Source of the DNA: UBA6265 sp964526965
Lineage (GTDB): Bacteria; Chloroflexota; Chloroflexia; Thermomicrobiales; UBA6265
Assembly (NCBI GenBank): GCA_964526965.1
Contig: CAZGML010000011.1
Location: 12,077-76,076, forward strand
Direction of reading: 5' to 3'
Length of the DNA: 64,000 nucleotides
In this document: in pieces, positions 19,897 to 27,628 of the stretch
How positions within the stretch are numbered: position 1 is the first letter of the stretch
Layout of the letters: each line of letters opens with the position of its first letter
Translations under genes and position numbers: made by a program
Notes under the pieces: generated by a model
Database searches by the model: none
Told to the model about the DNA's origin: nothing
Seen by the model: only the letters and a program-made list of their open reading frames with translations

Positions 19897-19941
19897 CCCT
19901 CTTTCAACACACATTTCACCTTGTCTAATCGAAGGGGCAGC

Positions 19942-20457
19942 ATGCGTTCCACCGTCATAAAACGGTTGCAGGCACTCGTAATCGATTGGCTAACTATTTG
20001 CGGCTACCTCATCGCGCTTGGCATTGTCGCTTTCCTGCTGTACCTGGTTCTGTGGGACAACATGCCATCGCTCTCAGCGGTGCAGATGCAGTTGCTCGTC
20101 ACCATGATTACGGTTGTGCCTGTAACCATCTGGTACACGGTCAAAGAATCGGGACCCCCTTTCGGCAGTCTTGGCAAGAACGAGATGGGACTAAGGGTTG
20201 AATATCGGGACGATCCGGTGAGAGCGGCGTTAATTCGCAATGTGCTCAAATTTTTGCCGTGGCAGATCGCACATCTCGGCGTCATCGATGGCTATTACTC
20301 CAGCTTCGAATCCCCGTTTGCAATGGTAGTGATCCTGATTGGCCTGTTTCTGGCACTAACCTATGTGATGCAAGTGGTATTTACACCCAGCCACCGTCAT
20401 TTCCCCGATATCGTCTCCGGCTCCAGGGTCGTCAGAATGCCCGGCGAGGATTCCTGA
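19942..20457 (+). CDS. RDD family membrane protein
   Basis: A 171-residue protein with three or four membrane helices. The pattern RLQALVIDW in the first helix, then an FGSLGKNEMGLRV segment with a following RNVLKFLPW, matches the RDD family, small membrane proteins some of which affect sodium or proton exchange. The ATG at 19942 has an AAGGGG site 9 nt upstream. It starts 45 bp after tRNA-Pro. Confidence 0.78.
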   Translation: MRSTVIKRLQALVIDWLTICGYLIALGIVAFLLYLVLWDNMPSLSAVQMQLLVTMITVVPVTIWYTVKESGPPFGSLGKNEMGLRVEYRDDPVRAALIRNVLKFLPWQIAHLGVIDGYYSSFESPFAMVVILIGLFLALTYVMQVVFTPSHRHFPDIVSGSRVVRMPGEDS

Positions 20458-20595
20458 GCCCCATCCTCTGCACCCCTCCTCTGTAAACAATCCAAAATAC
20501 GATCAAATCGCGGCGCGCATCATGCGTATTCGGCGATGGTAGGGGGTCACCTTTGAGCCCAAGAAAGAACACTCCCCGAATCGAAAGGATGCGAT

Positions 20596-20952
20596 ATGAG
20601 TAGCAACGAACGATCCGGAGAATACACTCCGACCGGCGAACAGGACGGCACAGCTGCCACCTTCAGTGCAGAGGAAATTGCCAGTGCGTTTGGCATAGAA
20701 TCCTCGCGTGTAACCGAAGCCATGACGGGAGAGTACGGATCCAGCGACCAACCTGTTGATTCGCGACAGGCGCAGCAACTGGCTGAGGTGTTACTTGCCG
20801 ACCTGCCCCAAAGCGAACGCATGGCTGCACTGGTCAAGCTCGGAGCATACACGCCCCGCGCCGACCATGTAGAAGGCCTGGGAGAAAAGGATCCCGACGA
20901 GGAGAGCGACAAATTCAGTGATCTGTCCAGCGAGCGAGAGGAATCGGATTAG
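20596..20952 (+). CDS. Small acidic protein, function unknown
   Basis: A 118-residue, soluble, very acidic protein. Residues 23-85 look helical and contain EEIASAFGIESSRVTEAM, which could be a helix-turn-helix-like element. The last 30 residues are Asp/Glu/Ser-rich and probably disordered. The ATG at 20596 is preceded by AAAGGA. It stands alone and is followed by a strong bidirectional terminator. I do not recognise a family. Confidence 0.65.
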   Translation: MSSNERSGEYTPTGEQDGTAATFSAEEIASAFGIESSRVTEAMTGEYGSSDQPVDSRQAQQLAEVLLADLPQSERMAALVKLGAYTPRADHVEGLGEKDPDEESDKFSDLSSEREESD

Positions 20953-21001
20953 GGGCGCCCCAAGGGGATTTGTGCGTCAAAATCCAAATCCCGAAAACGA
21001 C

Positions 21002-21047
21002 AAAACCGGCTGGTAGCAGGCATGTTCGCCTGTACCAGCCGGTTTTT
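21002..21047. terminator. Bidirectional intrinsic terminator
   Basis: A long hairpin with arms around 21003-21020 and 21026-21043 is flanked by AAAA on the left and TTTTT on the right. It separates the convergent acidic-protein gene and rpsD and should terminate both. Confidence 0.85.
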
Positions 21048-21052
21048 GAGGA

Positions 21053-21661
21053 TTAGCGGGAGTAGTACTCAACCACGAGGTGCTCGGCGCAGATCACCGG
21101 GATCTCTTCGCGCGAGGGGATGTTCTCGAAACGAGCGCTCATCTTGTTCACATCGAAGGTCATGTACGGCGCCACTTCGCCACGTGGCAGCAGTTCAGCC
21201 TCAAAGAGCGGACTCTTGCGGCTACGCTCACGCACGCTGATCACATCGCCTGGCTTCAGGCGCATGCTCGGGATGGTGGCCTTCTTGCCGTTCACCAGGA
21301 AGTGACCGTGCGTCACCATCTGACGAGCTGCGTAAATGGTTGGTGCGAAACCGGCGCGAAGCACCAGCGCATCCATTCGGGTCTCGAGTACCTGCATCAG
21401 GTTGTCACCCGTGGAGCCCGGCATGCGAGCGGCGGTCTTGTATGCGCGAAGCAACTGCTTCTCGCTGATGTTGTACTGGAATCGGAGCCGCTGCTTTTCA
21501 AGCAACTGCACACCGTAGTCCGAAGGTCGGCGACGTCGACCACGCGCAGCACCATGCTGGCCTGGAGGAGTCGTGCGCTTGCGCATGGCGCCAGCGGCCT
21601 TGGGAGTGAGCGCAACGCCAAGGGCGCGGCTCTTCTTAACCTTGGGTCCTGTATAATTCAC
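21053..21661 (-). CDS. rpsD: 30S ribosomal protein S4
   Basis: A 202-residue S4, a primary 16S rRNA binder of the small subunit body. Motifs include PPGQHGAARGRRRRPSDYGVQL, the S4 domain in DALVLRAGFAPT and ARQMVTHGHFLVNG, and the C-terminal AEHLVVEYYSR. The N-terminal zinc-binding cysteines are absent, so this is the zinc-free form. The start is GTG at 21661, supported by AGGAG 9 nt upstream. It is a solo gene rather than part of the rpsM-rpsK-rpoA cluster. Confidence 0.97.
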   Translation of the reverse strand: MNYTGPKVKKSRALGVALTPKAAGAMRKRTTPPGQHGAARGRRRRPSDYGVQLLEKQRLRFQYNISEKQLLRAYKTAARMPGSTGDNLMQVLETRMDALVLRAGFAPTIYAARQMVTHGHFLVNGKKATIPSMRLKPGDVISVRERSRKSPLFEAELLPRGEVAPYMTFDVNKMSARFENIPSREEIPVICAEHLVVEYYSR

Positions 21662-21860
21662 TGAACATTACTCCTAATATACGCGCGTGGCTCAGGGGCA
21701 AAACCATTCCTGCCTTCCTGATGTCATGACTCCCGGCGCACCGGATACGTTTCCGGCCATCGATTCTGGCGCATCTACAGATAACGATATTTTGGCCAGG
21801 GCATGGCAATATGACGAGGTCAATTCCTCGCCCGACGTAGAAGTATAGCGTTATGCGTAG

Positions 21861-22508
21861 CTATGGTGCCAGTCTGGAGATTATCCATTCGTCCGCGTCG
21901 TTGCGCGTAAAGAGGATGCGGTCGTGCAGGCGGTTCTCCCGTCCCTGCCAGAACTCTAAGGTGACAGGACGGATGCGATATCCACCCCAGTTTTCGGGGC
22001 GCGGAATCTCATCATCGCCGAACGATTCTTCCAGTTCACTGAAGCGATTGCGAAGTGCATCGGCCGATTCCACCGCCTGGCTCTGATCACTTGCCCACGC
22101 ACCGAGCTGGCTCCCCCGCGGACGGGAGGCGAAATACTCGTCAGATTGCTCCGCCGATACGCGCGTGGCTACACCGGTCCAGCGCACCTGGCGCTGTAAC
22201 GATGGCCAGTAGAACAGGGCACAAACGTTGGGATTAGCTTCTATTGCCCGTCCCTTGGCGCTGTTGTAGTTGGTGTAGAACACCAACCCTTCGGCATCAA
22301 AGCCTTTCATCAATACCGTTCGCGCCTGTGGTATGCCTTCGGGGGCGACTGTGGTGATCACCATCGCATTTGCTTCCAGCACGTCGGATTGCCTGACTTC
22401 ATCGAACCAGACAGTGAACTGTTCGATAGGATCAGGCAGCACTTCGTTGTCTCCGAGCGTGGCAAGATGGTAGGAAGTACGCATCTCTGCAATGGCATTG
22501 GTGTTCAT
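21861..22508 (-). CDS. pdxH: Pyridoxamine/pyridoxine 5'-phosphate oxidase
   Basis: A 215-residue FMN enzyme that makes pyridoxal 5'-phosphate. Family landmarks are PQARTVLMKGFD, FYTNYNSAKGRAI, ALFYWPSLQRQVRW, FASRPRGSQLGAWAS and the C-terminal FWQGRENRLHDR. Length is standard. It begins at ATG 22508 and runs in the same direction as rpsD, 199 bp upstream of it. Confidence 0.95.
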   Translation of the reverse strand: MNTNAIAEMRTSYHLATLGDNEVLPDPIEQFTVWFDEVRQSDVLEANAMVITTVAPEGIPQARTVLMKGFDAEGLVFYTNYNSAKGRAIEANPNVCALFYWPSLQRQVRWTGVATRVSAEQSDEYFASRPRGSQLGAWASDQSQAVESADALRNRFSELEESFGDDEIPRPENWGGYRIRPVTLEFWQGRENRLHDRILFTRNDADEWIISRLAP

Positions 22509-22591
22509 GGTGTAACTCGATACCCTGTTGGCATATTGACATCAGTTAATGTCTCTACGGGGAATTGTACGTCAGGTTCGGAGGTTTGAGG

Positions 22592-23113
22592 ATGCGGATT
22601 ACGCTCAAAGTGGTGTTCTTTCTCAGTTTGCTATGGACCACTCCGTCCGTACATGCTGCAGAAAGCTGCGAACTGACTCCCCTGGAGTTGCCTCTTTTCG
22701 GCGGCACCCCGGTGGCGGAACTGGCAACGCCCGCCCCCACAGCGGCTGACGCCTCAATCACCGAGCAGGAAGCTACGGCAGTGCTGGAAACCTACGTGGC
22801 GTGCACCAATACGGGCGACCCAACGCTGGTTTGGGCAATGTTCACACCGCGCTGGTTCGCAGCCGAGTTTGCCGATTCGGAGGAGCACTACCTGCCCGCC
22901 TTCGAGTATCAGATTGCCAATGAAGCTCCGGAAGCCGGTGAGCCACTGATCCTCGAAGAGATCCATGGAATCAAACAGCTCGACGATGGCCGCGTTGCCG
23001 TTACGGCAACATTTGGCAGCGGAGAGAGCCAGTGGACGGATCGCCTGATCCTGGCGAATGTCGACGGTCAGTGGCTCATTGATGACGTCGAACTCGATTC
23101 ATCGTCAGACTGA
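22592..23113 (+). CDS. Secreted NTF2-like protein, function unknown
   Basis: A 173-residue protein with a signal peptide (MRITLKVVFFLSLL, cleavage near VHA-AE), a TP/AP-rich linker, then an alpha-beta domain from about residue 55 with ATAVLETYVAC and VNVDGQWLI-like strands that recall the NTF2/SnoaL fold. It lacks an obvious catalytic set. The ATG at 22592 lies after a GAGG site. Its last 46 bases overlap the convergent gene on the other strand. Confidence 0.65.
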   Translation: MRITLKVVFFLSLLWTTPSVHAAESCELTPLELPLFGGTPVAELATPAPTAADASITEQEATAVLETYVACTNTGDPTLVWAMFTPRWFAAEFADSEEHYLPAFEYQIANEAPEAGEPLILEEIHGIKQLDDGRVAVTATFGSGESQWTDRLILANVDGQWLIDDVELDSSSD

Positions 23114-23613
23114 CCGGACAACGTTTCCCGCGTAATGGATTTGCCCTTGTAGCTATCCCGAATGAAGATTCTGAGGATGCGGACGAAGTCGTCATCGTCT
23201 CGGCCGCCGCTCAGGTAGATCGGATAGCTGGAGGCACGTGGTCCTCCCTGCAACACGGCACCGCTCCGTGATCGACGTACTCCAGCAAACTCAGTCCAGC
23301 GCCGAAATACACCTCTACCAGTACGAATGCCGACGGTTGTGAGTGTGTACGACACTGGAAATACCAGCGCCACGGCGTAGACAGCCGGCACAACGAGCAA
23401 CAAACTCCACGGCGCTCGCCCCAGGGCAATGCCGACAGTGAGCAGTACAAGTCCCATTGCCAACGGGAGCCAGAGCATCTTCAAGCGCGCCAGCAGAGGA
23501 ACCGGAACCCGGACCAACACTTCCCCCTCCGTGCGGCCTGGCGACCAGCCCACCAGCACGAACCAGATCGCCAATGGGAGGAACGGCAGTATTGAGAATG
23601 CAATCGAGGCCAT
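23068..23613 (-). CDS. Membrane protein with PH-like C-terminal domain
   Basis: A 181-residue protein with an N-terminal helix, two more helices (about residues 46-85) and a soluble C-terminal beta-rich part containing YTLTTVGIRTGRG, FRRWTEFAGVRRSRSG. This resembles bacterial PH-like (DUF304-type) domains that sit beside membrane helices. The Ser-rich tail is encoded in the convergent overlap with the NTF2-like gene. Confidence 0.6.
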   Translation of the reverse strand: MASIAFSILPFLPLAIWFVLVGWSPGRTEGEVLVRVPVPLLARLKMLWLPLAMGLVLLTVGIALGRAPWSLLLVVPAVYAVALVFPVSYTLTTVGIRTGRGVFRRWTEFAGVRRSRSGAVLQGGPRASSYPIYLSGGRDDDDFVRILRIFIRDSYKGKSITRETLSGQSDDESSSTSSMSH

Positions 23614-23734
23614 GTAAATATCCTGATCATCACTGCAATGTGATGAGTATCAGCGACACCACGGGTCCGCCAGCGGCAGGAATAGTTTCATACTATACCG
23701 ATTCCGCTTCTGATCCTATTGTGACTTCGTGAAT

Positions 23735-24559
23735 TCATGACTGAGGGGTAGCCAGCGGCGTGGCGGCCGGGGCCGCATCCAGCACATCTTCGGGGATTTC
23801 TGCTCGCCAGATACCGTTCTCGTTCTGGAAATAGAGCACAGTATCGTTATGCACGAATCCCGTAATCGGCAGGAACCCCATTCCGCGGAAGATCGGGTGC
23901 ATCTCGCTGTAATCACCCCAAAACTGCACATTCAACTCCCAATCGCCCGCGAAATAGCTGCGAAGATCGGCGCTATCGAAACAGGCCAGGAACCGCATGT
24001 TCGGAGATGGTCGATGGCAGCGCTGACCCTGCTTGGTCCAGATGGACGTCTCCCAATCGCCTGGCTCATCTGGCACGTCATCCGGACCAGCGAGTACCTC
24101 CAGCTCCATCGAGAAAGGGTCTATCGTCATAGTGACCTGATCACCCGTCGTCGCATCCGACCCTCGCATTAATACAAGGGATCCATCGCTGTTGGCAGCG
24201 ATGAATTCGATCTCGTCGAGAGGGAGATCAACGCGCTCGCCGGTCTCGAGGTTCTCCAGTTCATTCCCGTTGGCAACCGGCCAGGCTATGAACTGGGCCT
24301 TGAACACCCATGGTGTTGGAACACCGTGCCGATGGTGATCCAGCGGGAGGACGACGAGTAGCGCTCCGTCGTCGCCTTCGGCGAGTTTCTCGACATCCTG
24401 CCCCGGCAGTTGTCCGCTCCTCATGGCGAGGTCGTACCGAAGCTCATCGTTGACAATGAGCGGCACGCCAATCACGACCGCAAGCACGGCGAAGATAATG
24501 ACACCAATCAGCACGCGCCGCTGTAATTTGGCATTCGGGTCTTTTCGATGTTCGTGCAT
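23735..24559 (-). CDS. Membrane-anchored extracytoplasmic protein, function unknown
   Basis: A 274-residue protein with a short cytoplasmic basic start, one membrane helix (about residues 16-36) and a soluble domain rich in Trp, Asp and Gly with blocks like SDGSLVLMRGSD, MRFLACFDSA and LYFQNENGIWRAEI, suggesting beta-propeller-like or sandwich strands. It ends in an AAPAATPLATPQS tail like other exported proteins in this window. It begins 12 bp after the histidine-rich protein gene, so the two are probably cotranscribed. Confidence 0.6.
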   Translation of the reverse strand: MHEHRKDPNAKLQRRVLIGVIIFAVLAVVIGVPLIVNDELRYDLAMRSGQLPGQDVEKLAEGDDGALLVVLPLDHHRHGVPTPWVFKAQFIAWPVANGNELENLETGERVDLPLDEIEFIAANSDGSLVLMRGSDATTGDQVTMTIDPFSMELEVLAGPDDVPDEPGDWETSIWTKQGQRCHRPSPNMRFLACFDSADLRSYFAGDWELNVQFWGDYSEMHPIFRGMGFLPITGFVHNDTVLYFQNENGIWRAEIPEDVLDAAPAATPLATPQS

Positions 24560-24571
24560 GAGAAACGAGCG

Positions 24572-24856
24572 CTAGGAGGATGCCTCGTCGCCATCCTCGT
24601 CTTCGTCCAAGGTTTCCAGTTCGTACTGGCCGCTGGCGACGACAGAAAGGTCACTCATCGCATCGAAGACACCAAACGTGAGGTCTTCGAAATCAACGGT
24701 GCCCTGCACATAGCTCACAAACGCCTCGGTGAGCTCCCGTCCGATTTCGCGCGCGATCTGTTCCTGCTCGGCAGCAAGTTCTTCCGGTGAGAGGTCGCGC
24801 GTGGAAACTTCGTGAACGTGGTTGTGATCATGATCATGGTCGTGCTGATGGTTCAT
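24572..24856 (-). CDS. Small protein with histidine-rich N-terminus
   Basis: A 94-residue acidic protein whose first 16 residues alternate His and Asp (about seven His), a plausible Ni, Zn or Co binding tail. The middle is a helical EEQIAREIGRELTEAFVSYV segment; the end is Asp/Glu-rich. The ATG at 24856 is preceded by an AAGGAGAAT-type ribosome site. I recognise no family; a metal-buffering role is only a guess. Confidence 0.6.
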   Translation of the reverse strand: MNHQHDHDHDHNHVHEVSTRDLSPEELAAEQEQIAREIGRELTEAFVSYVQGTVDFEDLTFGVFDAMSDLSVVASGQYELETLDEDEDGDEASS

Positions 24857-25033
24857 TTGGATTCTCCTTCAATGCATCAGGAAAGAAAGCTCCATTGCTT
24901 TCCATAGAGATTGTAGTTTGATTCAGTCACGCGTGTGTGACGAATGTGGCGTATCCTTTTCGATGATTCTGCGTTGTCTCAGGTATGATATTGCAGGATA
25001 TTCGATCATCAACACAGCCACGGAGATCTGACA

Positions 25034-27628
25034 TTGAACGACGTCGCCATGCCAGCATCCGGCCGCGCTGAAACGTCAAAATCCGAATCACTATTCCGCC
25101 GGATCACGCTGGAGCACGTTCTATGGGCCGTGCTAATTCTCGTGGCGATCTGGACCCGGTTTTGGGATCTCGGCTATCGTGCGCAACATCACGATGAGTC
25201 ACTCCACTCCTACTACAGTTGGCTCTTTGCTACGGGAGAGCGGCTTTACCAGCATCACCCCCTCATGCACGGGCCCTTTCTCTTCCATGCCAATGCACTG
25301 ATCTACAAGCTCTTTGGAGACAACGACACTACCAGTCGGCTCATACCGGCAGTGTTTGGTGTCGCCACTGTTGCCATGCCCTGGATGTTGCGATCCAGGG
25401 CACTGCTCGGGCGCTGGGGTGCGCTTGCGGCCGGCTTTATGCTGCTTATTTCGCCATCCATGCTCTACTACACGCGCTACATCCGCCACGATCCGTATAT
25501 GGTGGCCGGGTGTTTGCTGCTCGCAATTACCGTTTTTCGGTACCTGGAGAGACCACAACGCCGCTGGATCGTAATCGCATTCGCGACAGTCGCCTTCCTG
25601 CTTGCCAACCACGAGTTGGTGCTGGCGACGTTCCTCATCATATGCGCCATCCTGTGGGGGTCGCTGTTGCTCACCCACTTGCGTCCACTTATCCCGGTCC
25701 ATGCAGCTGCGCTGATCCTGTTCGCGATTTCAGCATGGCTCTGGATGGATCATCCATGGCCCCCAATTCCCTGGAATCGACCAGATACTGCCGCCCTGGA
25801 CGCAGGAGAAGCCCTTGTCTTCCTGGAGGTGGGCGGACCGTTGGTGTTGATTCTGATCGGGATTCTGGCAGTCATTGCGCTTGTTAAGAACGAACTGGTT
25901 GCCACCGTCGCCTCGATTGCGCTGGTCGCCGCGGGTGCCCTTTGGCTCTACATCTCGCGCGACCTGATACCAACGGTTCCAGATTGGAGTACCGTTGTCG
26001 GTAACGAAGGGAACAGCTTCCTGACCACAGCGGAGTTTTACTGGGCGGTGCTGCAACATCCGTTCGTGCAGGCGGTATTGATAATCGCGGCGATGTTCCT
26101 CATCGGATGCGTCGTCACGATGCGCTGGATGCTGCAAGACATGCCCGAAGACCAGGATGGCCTGACGTACGTGCTTGGGGATTCGCAACCTAACAGCGTT
26201 GCGTATGGGGTGCTCCATGCACTGCGAGACCCGGTTGGCCTCGCAATCGGTATTTTCACCGCGGTCGCTATCTGGGTGGTGCTCTACACCACCTGGTTCA
26301 CCAACCCCGCTGGAATCGGCACCGGTACCTACGAAACCAATGGCACACTGCTCTACTGGCTGGGACAGCACGATGTGCAACGCGGCACGCAGCCGTGGTT
26401 CTACTTCATCACCCTTGGAATGCAATACGAGTGGCTAACGGTCGCCCTTTCCAGTGCCGGGGCGTTCCTGCTCCTCTGGCGGCTCATCCGCTGGATAGCT
26501 GGTGGAGACCCCGGCCCAAACCTGCTCTGGCACGTCTTCATCGTTGGCTGGTTCGTTGGCATGTGGCTCATTCTCAGCTGGGCCGGCGAGAAGATGCCAT
26601 GGCTCATCATGCACATCGTGCTGCCCGCAATTCTGGTTGGCGCGTGGGTGGTGCAAAGCGTGGTTGCAGGAGCTATCGTCTGGTACCGGGAGCGGCAGGT
26701 ATCGATTAGCACAGCCACAAAGTACTCCGCCATTGGTCTTTTTGCAGGGTTGATCGTCCTGGCGATGTCGTGGTTCTTTATGACGGCCCGGCTCACCCGG
26801 GCAGACTGGGTCCAGACGGAGATCGGTCAATGGGTGCGACCGCTTTCCGAAGAAGCACTGGACGAATGGTGGAAGCTTGCGGTGCCGCCGCTTGTCGCGC
26901 TGATACTTATCGCCGCCGCAATCTGGTTTATCGGCGCACGCAAAACGATCTACACCACCCTCGCCGCGACTGTGGCCTTACTGGGTCTCTTTCAGGTACA
27001 TACCGGGTTCCGCGCCGCATTTATTGATGGCGACCTCGCCGTGGACACGCTGATCTACAACACCATTAGCTCGGACATGACTCAGTTCACCGATGATATG
27101 GGCGAACTAAGTCAAATGATTCATGGCGATAACAGCATCACCATCGATTACGATCGGTGCCAAATGCAATGGCCCACGAACTGGTATCTCAACTCGCATG
27201 ATTTCCCAAATGCGCAGTTTACGAGCTACGCATCCAGCGAAAATCCCGATGTGATCCTCGTCGCCCACGATAGTCAGGACTGTGGCTGGCCGGATCGGAT
27301 ATCAGGCTACACGGCACAGGATTACGCGCTCCGCGTGCATGAACGGGAGAACGCCGCGTACAGGCGATTTGCGATCGCGCCAGAGATCCCGGTCGGGTGG
27401 TCTGCCTGGACCCTGCCTGAAGATCCGCACGATATACCCGCTGTACTTCGATCAATTGGCGACTCGTTGTCGTACGCAACAACGCCAGAAGGACAGCAGA
27501 AGCTCTTCCGCCAGGTGATGTTCCGCGATCAATCTGATGACCAGCAAGTCTATTACATGAGGGTCTGGATTCGGAACGACATCCTGCCAGAGTACAACGA
27601 CGTTCGCTACGGAGAGGACCATCCATGA
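25034..27628 (+). CDS. TIGR03663 family membrane protein, GT39-like glycosyltransferase
   Basis: An 864-residue polytopic protein. The family is defined by N-terminal resemblance to dolichyl-phosphate-mannose-protein mannosyltransferases and a few invariant residues: Asp-Glu (54-55, in HHDESLH) and His-Gly-Pro (79-81), both seen here with flanking Arg residues (RLIPAVFG, LRSR). Acidic residues after the first helix are the expected catalytic site of GT-C enzymes. The start is TTG at 25034 with GGAG 8 nt upstream; the next ATG (25049) is too far from it. Its stop overlaps the next gene by ATGA. Family knowledge: TIGR03663 members occur with YYY proteins, as here. Confidence 0.88.
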   Translation: MNDVAMPASGRAETSKSESLFRRITLEHVLWAVLILVAIWTRFWDLGYRAQHHDESLHSYYSWLFATGERLYQHHPLMHGPFLFHANALIYKLFGDNDTTSRLIPAVFGVATVAMPWMLRSRALLGRWGALAAGFMLLISPSMLYYTRYIRHDPYMVAGCLLLAITVFRYLERPQRRWIVIAFATVAFLLANHELVLATFLIICAILWGSLLLTHLRPLIPVHAAALILFAISAWLWMDHPWPPIPWNRPDTAALDAGEALVFLEVGGPLVLILIGILAVIALVKNELVATVASIALVAAGALWLYISRDLIPTVPDWSTVVGNEGNSFLTTAEFYWAVLQHPFVQAVLIIAAMFLIGCVVTMRWMLQDMPEDQDGLTYVLGDSQPNSVAYGVLHALRDPVGLAIGIFTAVAIWVVLYTTWFTNPAGIGTGTYETNGTLLYWLGQHDVQRGTQPWFYFITLGMQYEWLTVALSSAGAFLLLWRLIRWIAGGDPGPNLLWHVFIVGWFVGMWLILSWAGEKMPWLIMHIVLPAILVGAWVVQSVVAGAIVWYRERQVSISTATKYSAIGLFAGLIVLAMSWFFMTARLTRADWVQTEIGQWVRPLSEEALDEWWKLAVPPLVALILIAAAIWFIGARKTIYTTLAATVALLGLFQVHTGFRAAFIDGDLAVDTLIYNTISSDMTQFTDDMGELSQMIHGDNSITIDYDRCQMQWPTNWYLNSHDFPNAQFTSYASSENPDVILVAHDSQDCGWPDRISGYTAQDYALRVHERENAAYRRFAIAPEIPVGWSAWTLPEDPHDIPAVLRSIGDSLSYATTPEGQQKLFRQVMFRDQSDDQQVYYMRVWIRNDILPEYNDVRYGEDHP

